Of a stretch of DNA of 64,000 nt, positions 11,479-23,395 are shown piece after piece. Under the pieces are notes generated by a model. The model did no database searches, was not told where the DNA came from, and saw only the letters and a program-made list of their open reading frames with translations. The translations under genes were made by a program, and so were the position numbers. The stretch comes from Cacajao melanocephalus (taxonomy: Eukaryota; Chordata; Mammalia; Primates; Pitheciidae), in assembly GCA_963573385.1 (NCBI GenBank), contig CAUYLG010076886.1:1-64000 (forward strand), given 5' to 3'. Within the stretch, counting starts at the first letter, position 1. Every line of letters begins with the position of its first letter.

Positions 11479-13200
11479 AATATTTAGGGATATATTTAAC
11501 AACAATGGTGAAATACCTGAGTACCAAATACTACAATCTGTTGCTGAAAGAAATTAAAGAACAACTACATAAATGGAGAATAGCGAAATAATTGTTTATG
11601 GATGGAAGATTCAATAGAGTTAAAACGTCAATTTTACAAACTGAATTCATATTCAATGCAATTCTAATAAGAATTTCACCAGGATTTTTACTGGGGTGAA
11701 TATTTACAAGCAAATTCTAAAAATTATATAAAAATGAGAACAACTTAAAGAAGCCAAAGCAATTTTTTACATAAAGAAAGTTGGGGTACCTTTTTCCAAG
11801 ACTTACTATATAGCTAATCAGTACAATGTGGAATTGGTAAAAGAATAAATGTATAAATGTATAAATCAATGGTACAGAATCAATGTATGGAACAGATCCC
11901 AGAAAATGACCAACAAACCTACTGTCAAGCGATTTTTGACAAACTAAGGTAATTAAATAGGGTAAAGAATAGTCTTTTTAGTAATGGTGCTATAGCAACT
12001 GCTCTCCATATGACAAAAAAAAAATTGAATCTGGTTTTTATTTCATACTAAATATAAAAATTAGCTCAAAATGCACCATAGAACGGTATGTGAAAACAGA
12101 AATTATAAAATTTATAGAGAAGCACTTAGGAGAAAAATCTAAGCATTTCTACTTTGTCCACACAAAAAAAGTATGAACCATAAAATCAATTTTTTGCTGA
12201 TATGTGGTATACTGGCAATTTGGATTAATTCAAATGAAAAAATGTGCTTCGAAAAGACACCATTACAAATAATAGAGTCGCATACTGGGAGGAAATGTTT
12301 TCCATACACCTATCTGCAAAGAGATGTCTAGCCAGAAGAGAAAATAACTCCTACAACTCAATATTAAGATGATACTTGGAGCCCAATAAAAATTGGACAA
12401 ACTATTAGAACAGATTCTTCGCCATAACCAATGTGTACATTAAAGGATACCCCACATCATTCAATTTCAGGGAAGGTTTAATTAAAACCACAGTGAGTTA
12501 ATACTATATGCCCACTAAAATGGCTAACGTTGAAGAGACTGGCAATACACAAAATGTTGGTCAAGATATCCAGCAACTGGAATTCTCCAACATTGCTGGA
12601 GAAAGCATAAAATGTTATAGCCACTTTGGAAAACTGTTGGGTTTTTTTCTTACACATTTCAACATACCTCTACCCTATGATCCAGCATTTTCACTTCTAG
12701 CTATTTAATTGAGAGAAACACCCATGTCTACATTAAAGCTTGCACATTAATGTTCATACAGCTTTACTTATAATGGTTCCTAAGTGGAAAGTACCCAAAT
12801 GTTCATCCACAGGTGAATAGATCAATGAACTATTGCTTATTTATATAATGAAATACTACTCAGCAATAAAAAATTTACTGATGTATGCAGTGACATGTAG
12901 GAATCTGAAAGGCAGTATGTGAAATGAAAAAGCCAGACACAAAAGAATACATACTGCATAATTCCATTTATATGACATTTTATAAAATGTAAATTAATCT
13001 ATAGTGACAGAATGAAAATCTGAAGGCCTGTCTGAAGGCCAGGTATGGAGGTAAGAGTCACACTGACACAAGAAACTTTTGTAGGCATGTAAATTCTCTG
13101 CAGCTTGACTGTTGTGGCTTCACAGGTATATAAATCAATGAAACCCCATCAGATTGCTCAACTGCTACTTTAAAAGGTACACAGAAATATCAGATTATGC
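11479..13200 (+). mobile_element. Old L1 (L1ME type), ORF2 C-terminus and 3' UTR
   Basis: L1 resumes after the mariner: TGTTGCTGAAAGAAATTAAA near 11540, CTTACTATATAGCTAATCAG near 11803, CCTACCCTATGATCCAGC near 12668, AAATACTACTCAGCAATAAA near 12851, and a 3' UTR with CATTTATATGACATTTTATA and CTATAGTGACAGAATGAAA (near 12965-13017) typical of L1ME-type ends. The downstream boundary is soft, with no A tail left. Confidence 0.82.
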
Positions 13201-13904
13201 AGTGTTAAGGAGACAGACATTCTCTTTGTTTTCCTTGGATCACAGGTAAGAAACATTCTAACATGCTAGAACAGCATGCTTGACATACACTTACTATTCT
13301 GTTGCAATTTTCCTCTACAGTCTTGGGGACATTAACATGGTAATGAAGAGAAGAGAAGGTATACAATCAAGGGGCAGGTATAACCACATGTCGATTCAAC
13401 ACAAACGTGGAGGTTAAGACTCAGAGCTTGTTAGTTTGTAACTGTCTTGTATTTTGTTTAAAACACTGGTGGACAAGTCCACCATAACCATCTCTTTTCC
13501 TTAAAAGTTACCTGTCTTCCACTAGAATGGAATATAAAAATTACAGTGTTGGATGGGGTCATTTCCTCTTTGTAAAGATGAGGACGACAGTGGCCTAAGA
13601 AGATTACAAGTGACAAAGCCAGTGGGTGATGAGAAATGAGATTTGATACCTGCTTCCTGCCTATTTTCTTTTACAGAAAAAACACACAGAAATTACAGGT
13701 GTTATGACTATTTGTATCAATAAGATTTTTTTCTAAAAAACACAGGAAATAGAAAACGTGGGGATATAGGTAAAGAACTGAGGCAAATGAGAGAAGCAAA
13801 TATTATGCCAGCTCCAATTACTCAGAAATAAAGTTACAACTTTTCTTGATCCCAATAGTCTGACACAATGCTAAGGTCATCCATAGACTAATTAATCAAA
13901 TTAT
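13201..13904. other. Unassigned sequence with a weak MIR-like trace
   Basis: No gene is seen. Around 13570-13650 GTAAAGATGAGGACGACAGT followed by AGTGACAAAGCCAGTGGGTG resembles a reversed MIR core (the AAACTGAGGC..AAGGTCAC..AGT order) but is short. The rest is unassigned. Confidence 0.45.
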
Positions 13905-14052
13905 ATTTTCTAGTCTACCTGATGCATTTCTACTACATTGTAATTCCCTTGATGACCAAGACATGACTTTTTTTGTTTTTCTTGATTCCTGCAGATTCTG
14001 ACACACTTCCTGTCACACAGTTGATACTCAGTAAACATTGAACAAATTGAGC
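13905..14052 (+). mobile_element. L2 3' end (sense)
   Basis: Follows the L2 3' terminal order: TCTAGTCTACCTGATGCATT, AATTCCCTTGATGACCAAGA, then CACACAGTTGATACTCAGTAA and AACATTGAACAAATTGA, equivalent to the L2 end that reads GCACATAGTAGG..CTCAATAAAT..TTGAATGA. Diverged. Confidence 0.62.
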
Positions 14053-15098
14053 AAATGTCAAATGTCATATTTTCAGGGAGCAACCCATATACTTTCCTGT
14101 TGCCTTTAATGTTTATTCTGGCATCATATATATTTTTTCCATATGTCTGCGTGTAAGATAACAATGTGTATTCTCTTCATAAGGTATTTTCTATTTCAAC
14201 ACCTGTGCAAGTAATAGGTGAAAACTTCCCAAATGCCACAAGAGCTTATGGCAAATGCAGAATTATTGTTAAGGAATTTTTCTCTTGAGATTGTGATGTC
14301 ATAGAACTTCAGTAAAGGAAGATAAAAAGACATTCTGATATTATTTATGCTTAGGTAAAAGGATTTGGGGCTATTCCTGATTCTTATTGAAAATATAGGG
14401 TAAAATCTAACAATTTCAGTGTTATTCAATATTTTATTAATGGAGGAAAGCATCATTTTAACTGCAGCAATCTATAGTATTATGGACTGATTACTAGTTC
14501 AAATGACAGAGTCCTACAATGAAACCCATAATTTTACACTGCGTTCTGCAAAAGATGATGGCAGTTCTTCACATTTAATGGTGTTGCTAGCTCAGAATCT
14601 TGTTAACACTCATAGTCTGAGAGACTGTGCTTACCCTTTCTCATTCTTATTTTAAACCACAAAGAAAAATTTTCAAAGATCTATTAGCCTTTATTTTTTA
14701 CATATGGGATTTTGGTCAATTAGAAAATTACAAAGAAGAGGTGCCTCAATTTGAAAATTTGAGAATTTAAGTAGAATGGTAAAATTATAAAGAAGTGAAT
14801 CTTTTTTTTTTCCATACTAAGAAATACAAGTGCTGTGGTTTGACTTGCATTTAGCTCTTTGTACCTATTTCTAGTCACTGATTCCATGGAAAGTCGCTAA
14901 GGAGTTAGTTGCTTGTTACTGGGCAACAATTTATTCCAATTATAACTGAAATGTTGCTAATAGACAGTTACTGGTGGATAAGAACAGACTTTAAAAATGA
15001 ACTATTCAATCCACAGCATTTTCTCTTGTTGTAAAGAGGCAGAAATTATTCTAACAATTGATACTTTGTAATGTTCTAAGGTCTTTTCAGACATTTCA
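14053..15098. other. Unassigned non-coding sequence
   Basis: AT-rich, no repeat family or gene recognised. Short frames on both strands have no coding support. Confidence 0.55.
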
Positions 15099-15150
15099 AG
15101 CGCTCTGGGGGCACCGGTGAGGACCCAGGGGCGGCATGGTTCAGAGCTGT
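15099..15150. other. Small GC-rich patch
   Basis: A roughly 50-bp GC-rich island (GCGCTCTGGGGGCACCGGTG, then GGACCCAGGGGCGGC) in AT-rich surroundings. It contains ACCGGTGAGG, a splice-donor-like string on the plus strand. No gene structure can be built around it with confidence. Confidence 0.4.
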
Positions 15151-16584
15151 TAAATGTAGAGTGACACAATTAGATAGAATAGCTACAGAGACCAGAGACC
15201 AAATGTTACCAGCATATGGAATGCCATGTTCTCTATACGATGCAAATGGCATACAACCTTCAAACATCCCTAGGAGGATTTTTTAGGAAAAGGTTTTAAT
15301 GGACATTTGGTAACTACATTCTGTTTTTGACAACCTCTCAATTACATTTATAGTGATCTATTCAAAATTAAAGAACAAAAAATTAAAAATTAAAATTACA
15401 ACAGTTTACAAAGAACAATGGAGGGATGGCAAAATAAATTCCTGCTGTTTCACATGTGCTTTTAAAGGAAACAAACAAAACAAACAAAAAAGAGAAATTA
15501 TAGTTCCTGTTTCTTTGACCCAAATCCAAGCAGACTAATTGACAAGCCTAAACCTCTCCATGTGTCTTCCTGCTTCTGAGGCTAAAATACGGATAAGCTC
15601 AAAGTTTGACACATGGATGTATTTTCAAATGACATGTTTGGTATACAAAAAAAGAGATATCTGTATTTGTTTCCTTTTTATAATATTAAAATGTCATGTA
15701 AAATATACTGGCCAGAGTTGCATTTTTCACATGTGCAAAAGTTACACGCATAGAAGGAACAGAAGTTCATTGATTGTAGGATATGTAACCTTGAGAGCTT
15801 TATTTTATAGCCAACGTTCACACATTCTGAAATGTCTTAAGTGATCTGGCCAGTTCTAAAGGTAGTAAGAAAAGCTGGTTGCTAAAAATTTACACTATCT
15901 AATTTCAGTTGTTCCCCCACCAGAGAGTCACAAGCAAGCATATTCTTTGCAGCAGTTCCAGGCAGAGTATACACAGAAATACTTGTTGAATTTAATTGGA
16001 TTGAATTAAGATTTGTCTTATTGAAGAATAAAGTGGCATCTCAAGTACAAGGTCCGCAAATGATGTAGGTTCTTCTTAACTGGCTGTCTAATGAACTCAT
16101 GACTAGCTACAGATGAAAGGGATTAAAATAACTTTACTGAGCACTCACTTTAGTCTGTTTCATTATCTGAACTAAGGAAGTCTACGATAATTAGTGTTCC
16201 TTAAAAAAAAGTTTCATCATTGCACTTCCTGTTTGATGAGTAAACAGCAAACCCATTATGGTCTGCAAGGTACCTATTAAAACCGGTAACATCCCTGTAA
16301 GGGAGTAACTTGGAGAAAGTCAAGAATTCTCTTTGACAGGACACCGAAACTCCAAACAATCAGCAACTCATTGTCATAGTGTGACAATCTTAGCTCTGTT
16401 GCAACTGGGCAAATAGTCAATTTGCAGAGTGAAGCAACATCGGGGTAGACAGGAATGCTGTTATTAACCATTATAAGTATGACGCGGAGGTCGTACATCA
16501 GGCTATTACACCTTTTCATTACATGCTAACCCCTCACGGCAGGGAAGCCACGCTTATGACTGCATTAGACAAAGCCTTCAGCTC
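15151..16584. other. Unassigned non-coding sequence
   Basis: No repeat or gene recognised. A relatively CpG-containing segment appears from about 16480 (GTATGACGCGGAGGTCGTAC and CCTCACGGCAGGGAAGCCAC), close to the candidate exon and promoter-like patch further right. Confidence 0.5.
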
Positions 16585-16630
16585 TTTAAAAAAAGAAAAA
16601 TCAAAAAAAAAAAAAAAGATGAAAAAAATT
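16585..16630. repeat. A-rich low-complexity tract
   Basis: Runs of A broken by single G, T and C between 16588 and 16628, including a 15-base A run. No SINE body lies next to it. Confidence 0.8.
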
Positions 16631-16646
16631 AAACTCGTTTTCTTAC

Positions 16647-16711
16647 CAGCACGTTGCAGCACCAACTCGCTCACAGGAATGTTGCCTTTACAGGTTTCTC
16701 TTTTAATTATC
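16647..16711 (-). other. Candidate 65-nt exon (minus strand), hypothetical
   Basis: On the minus strand a long pyrimidine tract (plus-strand purines 16725-16801) leads into CCCTGCTTCTAG at 16712-16723, and 65 nt later comes CTG|GTAAGA, a strong donor at 16641-16646. One frame is open across the segment (21 whole codons, entering with one base and leaving with one). Both splice signals are seen; use as an exon is inference. It could also be a chance pairing of splice-like strings beside a low-complexity tract, since a 65-nt open frame is not rare. Confidence 0.3.
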
Positions 16712-16724
16712 CTAGAAGCAGGGA

Positions 16725-16801
16725 GACAAAAAAAAAAAAAAAAAAGAAAAAAAAAGAAAAAAAAAGAAAAGGAAAAAAAAAGAAAAAGAAAAAAAGGCAA
16801 A
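16725..16801. repeat. A/G-rich low-complexity tract
   Basis: A-runs interrupted by single G at 16746, 16756, 16766, 16771-16772 and so on: a decayed (A)n/(AAAAG)n tract of about 77 bp with further GAAGAAGAAG just after. Read on the minus strand it is a long polypyrimidine tract. Confidence 0.9.
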
Positions 16802-16924
16802 GAAGAAGAAGCAGGGTGGTTAAATTAGCGTGCTGGAATCTTTTCAGTTTGTCGCAGAGTAGAAAAATAAAAAAGGAAAAAAAAAAGGCTCAGTAATTTA
16901 AATTTGCTCTCAGTTCAGGCTGCA

Positions 16925-16990
16925 ATGCTGGGTCCCGCCCCTTCTTCCGGCTGGGTTCCACTACCTGCAAGGCTGGAATTGACAGCCACC
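16925..16990. promoter_or_regulatory. GC-box and ETS-like patch
   Basis: GGTCCCGCCCCTTCTTCCGG at 16931-16950 contains an Sp1-type GC box (CCGCCCC) and an ETS-type CTTCCGG within 16 bp, inside otherwise AT-rich DNA. On the minus strand the patch lies upstream of the candidate exon at 16647-16711. Whether it starts transcription cannot be told from sequence; there is no TATA box in a convincing position. Confidence 0.3.
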
Positions 16991-17098
16991 GTGCAAACAA
17001 AAAAAGGCAACAAGCATGCTGGGACCATTCTGTCTGCTGTTTGGGTCTCACTTGTCCTGACAACTAAAAATCATCAGTGGAAAGGTATTCTACATTTC

Positions 17099-17126
17099 TT
17101 ATTTGAGGTATTTTATTTGAGGTATT
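17099..17126. repeat. Exact 14-bp tandem duplication
   Basis: TTATTTGAGGTATT occurs twice back to back without mismatch (17099-17112 and 17113-17126). It looks like a recent replication slippage event. Confidence 0.95.
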
Positions 17127-19122
17127 TGCATGTAATTCCCGTCCATTTTAATTGATACACCATAGAACACGATGTTGGGGTTTGATTACTGTTTGGCGTG
17201 TTTTTTTTTTCTTTCATTTCTTTTTCTTTTTCTAAACATCTATAAGAATACTAATAATTAATACTATTTTTATGATGATGACTGTTTAGTGACATCTTGT
17301 GCATTTCTTACTGTTCCTGTCTCCTGCTACAAAACACATTCTCTCCTATCTTTTCCTTTAATTCCTAAACATTGAAATTTCTAGGAATATAGACATGGAA
17401 ATACCAAGATTTCCAGGGTTTCCATTTCTCCTCTGACTTCTTTTTTTGGGGATGGTGGGAGGGGTATAGGGAGGTGCATCATGCTAAGAATAATTCAAGG
17501 GACAGAGGGCCTAAGATGAAGGTCCCATCAACCCCAGAAACTTCTAGGGAGGATGAAATATTAAAATGAAAAAGTCTCCACAACTAAATGCAAGAATTTT
17601 ATTTTCATATTTATGTACCATGCAAATAACTAAAAATCATGGAAATAAACTAGGTCTCCATTGCCAATTTTACCTAAGGTGTCTCCTATAGAAAACTGCT
17701 TTAATTTTAGCAACAAAAACCTGTTACTTAATGTGCAGCATATTGCAAGTGTGTAGCAGAGAATTATGAAAGATAATAAAACCTATCCTTCATCTGTCAG
17801 AATGTAAATTGCTTATGCAGAATTTTCAACAAGGTTTTTTGTTGTTGTTTTTGTTCTTTTCTAAATGTTCTTTTCAGACGAGGGTGTTAGCAACTACTTC
17901 AGTATTGAAGCTATCAGAAGCCTGCCTGTACTTGGGAACATCTATAAAGTTGCCTATTGATCTGAAGCATTGCTTTTATAAGAGTCTATGGCATTGTTGC
18001 TCCTATTCAAGCCTGAGTTTTTCTCTGATCATCCTACTACCCTAACTTAAGAGTACCATGCTGACTGATATGTCATGTCACATAGCTGGGGGTGGGTTGC
18101 TAAGGACTAAAAGATATCATCTTACACAGTTCTTCACCGGTGACCAAAGACACAGAAGAGGGTTACTCTTGATAATGTTACTGTGTTTAATCTACTTTTT
18201 AAAAAATAAACTATTATTTTCCTCTTATCCCTACCTCAAGACATTTAATTGGATTTCACCATTTCTGCACAACTTGTGGCATCTCTAAAATCAAGGACCC
18301 ATTGATTTAATGCATTTCATTTAAAAAAATCAGACTTTCAAAAGATAAATGATTAACAACATAAGTTAAATAAATATGAGTTTGCTTTTTAAATTGGTAA
18401 ATACTTAGCTGACTGTCAAATATTTGTTCCGTCATTTGAGGTCTCATCAGAAAACCAAACCAATTAAAGATGGAAAGGTCTGCTCTGAGGATGCACAGAG
18501 TGAAACTCCATCTTTGTCTTGTATTATAACCTTTACCAAGATTATTTCTCTACTACTGTCAGCAATGAATGACTTTGCTCACTTCCTACTAACAGCTGTA
18601 GCACAGAAAAAAAAAAAGGGCAGGTCAAGTACTCAAGAAGCCATGTTAACTTCCCAAATAGGCAATCAGCTTTAATGAAACAGTGGTAAATTACACCAAT
18701 GTGCTAATTATAGAGGACTTTGTCACAGCATAAGATGCAATAAAACAACCCATGCCTTGGCTTGGAAAGTGCTATGCATAGATTCTTTTAGAAGATTTAA
18801 TTGAAGAGAGATTTTATTTTTCTGAAGCATTCTATAATTTCAAGGGGCATTCTTTCAATCCTTTCCTTTTTAAGATTAGTTCTAGACGAAAAAAAAAATA
18901 GCCGAAAATAATGACTTAAAAATATGTTATTACAAATATTTATGACTAAATTGCCAATATTAGTTACTTTGGTATAACTGTGAACATAACATACTTAGAC
19001 CATGTTAGGGAATATAAAAATACACAAAGAGTGGCACATATTGGTTTATATTCTGAATGCCTATTTTAAATGAAGAAATAACACTTTTATGTTGATCAAT
19101 ATTTACTGAATTCAGTTAGAAA
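17127..19122. other. Unassigned non-coding sequence
   Basis: AT-rich sequence with homopolymer runs (T at 17202-17210, A around 18606 and 18889) and no recognisable repeat body or gene. Open frames here reach 83 codons and have no family resemblance that I recognise. Confidence 0.55.
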
Positions 19123-19418
19123 AATATTAATTTTTTTAAGACACAGGGTCTCTCTTTGTTGCCCAGGCTGGAGTGCAGTGACATGATAATGACTCACTAC
19201 AGCCTTAAAATCCTGGGCTCAAGCCATCCTTCCACCTCAGCCTCCTGAGTAGCTGGGACTACGGGTGCATACCACAATGCTTGCTAATTCTTTATTTCAT
19301 CTTTTGTTGAGATGGGGGCCTCACTGTGTTGCCCAGGCAGGTCTCAAACTACTAATTTCAAGATAACTTCCTGTCTCAGCTTTCCAAAGTGCTGGGATTA
19401 TAGGAGAATATTAATTTT
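19123..19418 (-). mobile_element. AluJ-type SINE, antisense, with 12-bp target duplication
   Basis: The Alu body runs 19135-19406 in reverse: AGACACAGGGTCTCTCTTTG, GCCCAGGCTGGAGTGCAGTG, AGCTGGGACTACGGGTGC, then a second monomer from TTGAGATGGGGGCC to GTGCTGGGATTATAGG. It lacks the last bases of the Alu 5' end, so it is slightly 5'-truncated. AATATTAATTTT is repeated exactly at 19123-19134 and 19407-19418, the target-site duplication. Divergence and diagnostic positions suit AluJ. Confidence 0.92.
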
Positions 19419-19630
19419 GATTAAAATAAAACAATCCTGACATTAAACTTCAGAGAAGGAACATTTTTGTTTGGCTAATGTCAACTAGGTTTTTAGCAAA
19501 TGTGTCTCACACATGATTCCACTAGATATTTAACCTATTATTTCAGAGAATTTTACTTGGTGCTAGGGAGATTAAGTAATATACTGCATATCTCACAGCC
19601 ATACTGGAAAAAAAATCCACTTCAAAAATA

Positions 19631-19697
19631 AATATCCTACTAAGATGTTAGGGAATTCTAATTCTAATTCTAATATCCTATTAAGATGTTAGTGATA
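19631..19697. repeat. Short direct repeats around an (AATTCT)3 core
   Basis: TATCCTACTAAGATGTTAG and TATCCTATTAAGATGTTAG (one mismatch) flank three copies of AATTCT. This is a small local tandem structure consistent with slippage. Confidence 0.75.
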
Positions 19698-20810
19698 TAC
19701 ATTTCAGCAGCTTTCACATCATGGAAATTTGTTTTAAAGCAATACACTGAACAAGTTTCCTGGAGAAATATTTTAAAGAACTTGGAATAAGTATACTGTC
19801 ATGTACTATTTAAATTTTCATGCTCAGAGAAAATTAATATCAAGGTGGGAAATGCTGATTCATTTTTTAAAAGCTGTATCAAATTAATACATTTTAATCT
19901 TTCCAATTATAACTGACAAATATCATTTTCAAACTTCTTACATATATTAAAATTATTACTTTTTGATAAATGTATTCCTCATTCTGAGTCCACTGTCTTC
20001 AGTGTGATTTTACTGTTTTGTCTTTTGGGCAGTATAATACTGTCTAATAAATCATATGTTGTGGCCCTGCCTGATGTTTTATTGATTACAATAACTAATG
20101 TATAGTAGTTTTCCATTTTAATAGAATTTGAAAAAATTGTTCACTTATGTTGTATCACCTAGCTATCTTAGTTAACCCCTTTATATGTGAATATTCAGAA
20201 AATATTTTCTCAGGGCTGCCTAATAATGGTCTGCTACTCATGTTTAGAACCATGTCCTCATCATTGAATCAATGGAAGTTTATGAAAAAAAGTTTAATTT
20301 GATTTTTAAAACATACACAGACACAAAATTCTTGATTTTAAAGAGATTTTCACAATGATTTCTTTGTGATCACGTTGTTATGGAATTGCAGGTGATTTCA
20401 TCTGGGTAGATCATGAAGAGATCAAAACAGACACTGATATTTGCTTAGGATAGAAGCAAGACCATGAGAATGCCTTTTACCTCAGTCGGCCATTTCCATC
20501 TTCCTGCCATATTCCTGCATGGACAGGAACACGTACCACAGACAAATTTGGCTTTTAGATTGAATTCAATTCTGAAATACAAGGTAGCTTATGTGTGAGT
20601 AGGCCACACAGAGAAATATAATGTCCCTGTGCCATTGGTGCTGGGTAGACGTGATACCTGAAGTTTCATGGCATTTTATTAATTTCTATTTCTAAACCAA
20701 AAGTGCAAACTGCTCCACTGAAAGGCACAGAAAACATACAAACTGTAAGCTGAGAACATGACATGCCACAGAAAATATTAACAGAAAACCCTGAGTTAGA
20801 GACACACATA
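19698..20810. other. Unassigned non-coding sequence
   Basis: AT-rich sequence with no recognised family or gene up to the target duplication of the next L1. Confidence 0.55.
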
Positions 20811-21056
20811 AAAACTAGAGCGTTTAACTATGAGAATACATTGACACGGGGAGGGGAACATCACACACCAGCGCCTGTCAGTGGGTGGGAGGCTAGGGGA
20901 GGGATAGCATTAGAAGAAATACCTAATGTAGATGACAGGTTGCTGGGTGCAGCAAACCACCATGGCACATGTATACCTATGTAACAAACCTGCACGTTCT
21001 GTACATGTACCCCAGAACTTAAAGTCTAATGATAATAATAATACTAAAACTAGAGC
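20811..21056 (+). mobile_element. 5'-truncated L1P 3' end with exact 11-bp target duplication
   Basis: Only the last ~225 bp of a primate L1 remains (20822-21045): TGAGAATACATTGACACGGG, GGGAGGGATAGCATTAGAAG, GGCACATGTATACCTATGTA, and the terminal GTACCCCAGAACTTAAAGTC followed by an ATAATAATAATACT tail. AAAACTAGAGC is repeated exactly at 20811-20821 and 21046-21056. Sequence suits a mid-age L1PA. Severe 5' truncation is usual for L1 retrotransposition. Confidence 0.95.
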
Positions 21057-23234
21057 ATCTTACAGACAGACCCATTACCTGGCAAAAGTGGCCGTGAGAA
21101 TTTGGAAGCACATATTGGAAATAAGCGAAGTTTCCTTCTGAGTCAGTTGATAAGAGAGTTGACTTTGAGAAAGTTTAAGCAAAGATGAAAGCCCAAGGAG
21201 TTGCAATACAAACCTGAGAAAAAGGTGGCACAGGGCTGATGGGACAGTATCAGCAGAACACATTCATTGCTCAGAGAAGGGGGTGACTTCTCACTTGGGT
21301 AATGGAGTGGAGAGTAGTACACACTCTGTGGGAGATGGGAAGGGGGTTGCTAATTGGGAGGAGTGAGTGCTGAGGTCAGTTTGTAACAAGTCCATTTGAG
21401 AACCTTGCTGGACAAAGTGGAGGGGATGGGACCATCTTGGTCCAGCTCTCAGAGAAGTTACCAGTAGAGGAGCGATGATGATGAGGGTCATGAGTGTACA
21501 ACAGAAACCACAGAAAAATGAGGTCTTCAAGAGAGCATCAAGAAATACAAAGAGCAGAATCCTAGGAACAGCAGAGAGGATGCCCAAGTGAGAGATTAAG
21601 TGACTTGAGAGGTAAGACGGAATGCGGAACAAAGTGAGATAAAAGAATTCAAGCAGAAATGATTTGGACTAGACCAGGGCATCAAATGCTAAAAAGATTT
21701 CAAATATTTATAATCTGGCCTGGGATAGAATGGAAAATATCAATAGGAATTAACTAGTAGAAAGCTATTAGTAAAGTGATTTTTATTGTAGTGGTAGGGG
21801 CAGTTGCCAGATAGCACTGGTGAAAACGTGAATTGTGAAAGGCAAAATATCATGGCATTAACCACCACACAATTAAACGTTGTAAGGACTTATTAACTCT
21901 CTTACTGTGGTCCTATCTGGCAATGTAGTTTAATTTAGGTTTTACATAGATAGTAAGGGATTCAAAATAGATTTCTAGGTTCCTATCTTGAAAGGGTTGA
22001 CAATCTATGTGGAATGTACACAATTGTATTTTAGATTTCTTATTAGAAACCATTCTATTTTACATAGAGAAAACCATGGCATGATAGATAAGGCAACAAA
22101 CATACCTGTGCATAATACATAACTATCTCTTACCAATTTATGGCATTCAATTTGTCAGGGACTACGTATGTATATAAATTTTAAAGGAGATTTAATGGCA
22201 TACCTAATCAACAGGCTGAGGAAATGCTCACTGGATCACTACATAAAGGAATATAAATAAAACTATAATGTACCTTAAACTTTCCAGAAATCAGACACAT
22301 GTACATGTATAATATCACTTCAAATGGTGACCTATGTAATTGTCAATACTGGTCTGAACTGGCAATATTGTGTCCTTCTTTCAGGACTTTACTTTTAGTA
22401 GTTGCTTCTGCGTTTTCTCAAATTTGAATCTTTATGATTTATAAGGAAGTGTTGCCCTGCTAGCCCACAGATGCTCTGCAAAATGCTCATTGACATAGCT
22501 TCTGTTTTCTGATATTGTTAGTAAGGCAGAATTAAATGACTTGCTATTTTGGCATTTTAGCAAAGAAGTAGCATTTCATTCCAAAACTCAGAATTTCTTT
22601 TTAAGCCATTGGTGAGAAAGTCCTTTAAGGGCAGATTTTTGGTCTTAAACCATGATTTTCTGTACTTACCAGAATTTATTGAATTTCTGTCTTTTAGATC
22701 TAGAAAGAAAATCAAAGGAGATGATAGGTGGGGAGAAATTATATGTGAATCCTGAAAATAATCTGCAAATATTTTCCTGAAACAATTTACCACTTTCATT
22801 TAACTTAAAAGCACTTCAAACATGGGAATTGCAGGTACAGTTTTCCCAGACACTGAGTTAATTTTATTATCCAGTTATGGGCTTATATACCCATTTGTTA
22901 CATACTTTATTTAGACAAAAGTTGAACAATTGGTAGAATATATTGTTAGGCCCTCTCTTGTTCTCCCTCCATTTTCTACAACATTACATAAACTTTCTAA
23001 GATTACCATTTTTTGCTAAATAGAGTTCAATATACACTACTGTGGGAAAAACAAAAATGAAACATAAACAAAATTAACTTTTTGCAAGCTTGTTGTTGTG
23101 AAAAGCTTATCTGGAATTTTGATGAAAAGGTAAGCCAGTATATGATCATGAAAAATTTGTTTCATTTTCCAAGTGGTTTAGTTAAAATGCAGACTTGATG
23201 TACTTAAATGAACTTTTCAATTCTGCACTCAAAA
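21057..23234. other. Unassigned non-coding sequence
   Basis: More than 2 kb with no repeat I can name. A purine-rich stretch at 21250-21660 contains a 113-codon minus-strand open frame with no recognisable domain; such a frame is expected by chance in polypurine DNA. The rest is AT-rich. Confidence 0.5.
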
Positions 23235-23395
23235 AGTGTCATGAAGAGTCACATGCAGCTTCCTAAGGAGTTTGTGTTTCACCCTAGAAGCAATGGGAGG
23301 CCACTAAGGTATTTTAAGCAGAAGTATGACATCATTATATATATTGTTGAAAGACAAACCTTCCAGCAGCATTTAAAATAGATTGAGGTGGTGAG
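23235..23395 (-). mobile_element. L2 fragment, antisense (ORF2 C-terminal region)
   Basis: Reads as reversed L2 ORF2: AAGGAGTTTGTGTTTCACCC, AGAAGCAATGGGAGGCCACT, TTTTAAGCAGAAGTATGACATC, then an AAACCTTCCAGCAGC block. Distinct from the L2 3' end at 24240, because the order of parts does not allow one element. Confidence 0.68.

Noticed and set aside
16523..16828. Lys-rich and Phe-rich open frames on both strands
   Set aside because: Products of the A/G-rich low-complexity tracts, not proteins.
21291..21632. 113-codon minus-strand open frame
   Set aside because: Lies in a purine-rich stretch, whose pyrimidine-rich complement has few stop codons by composition.
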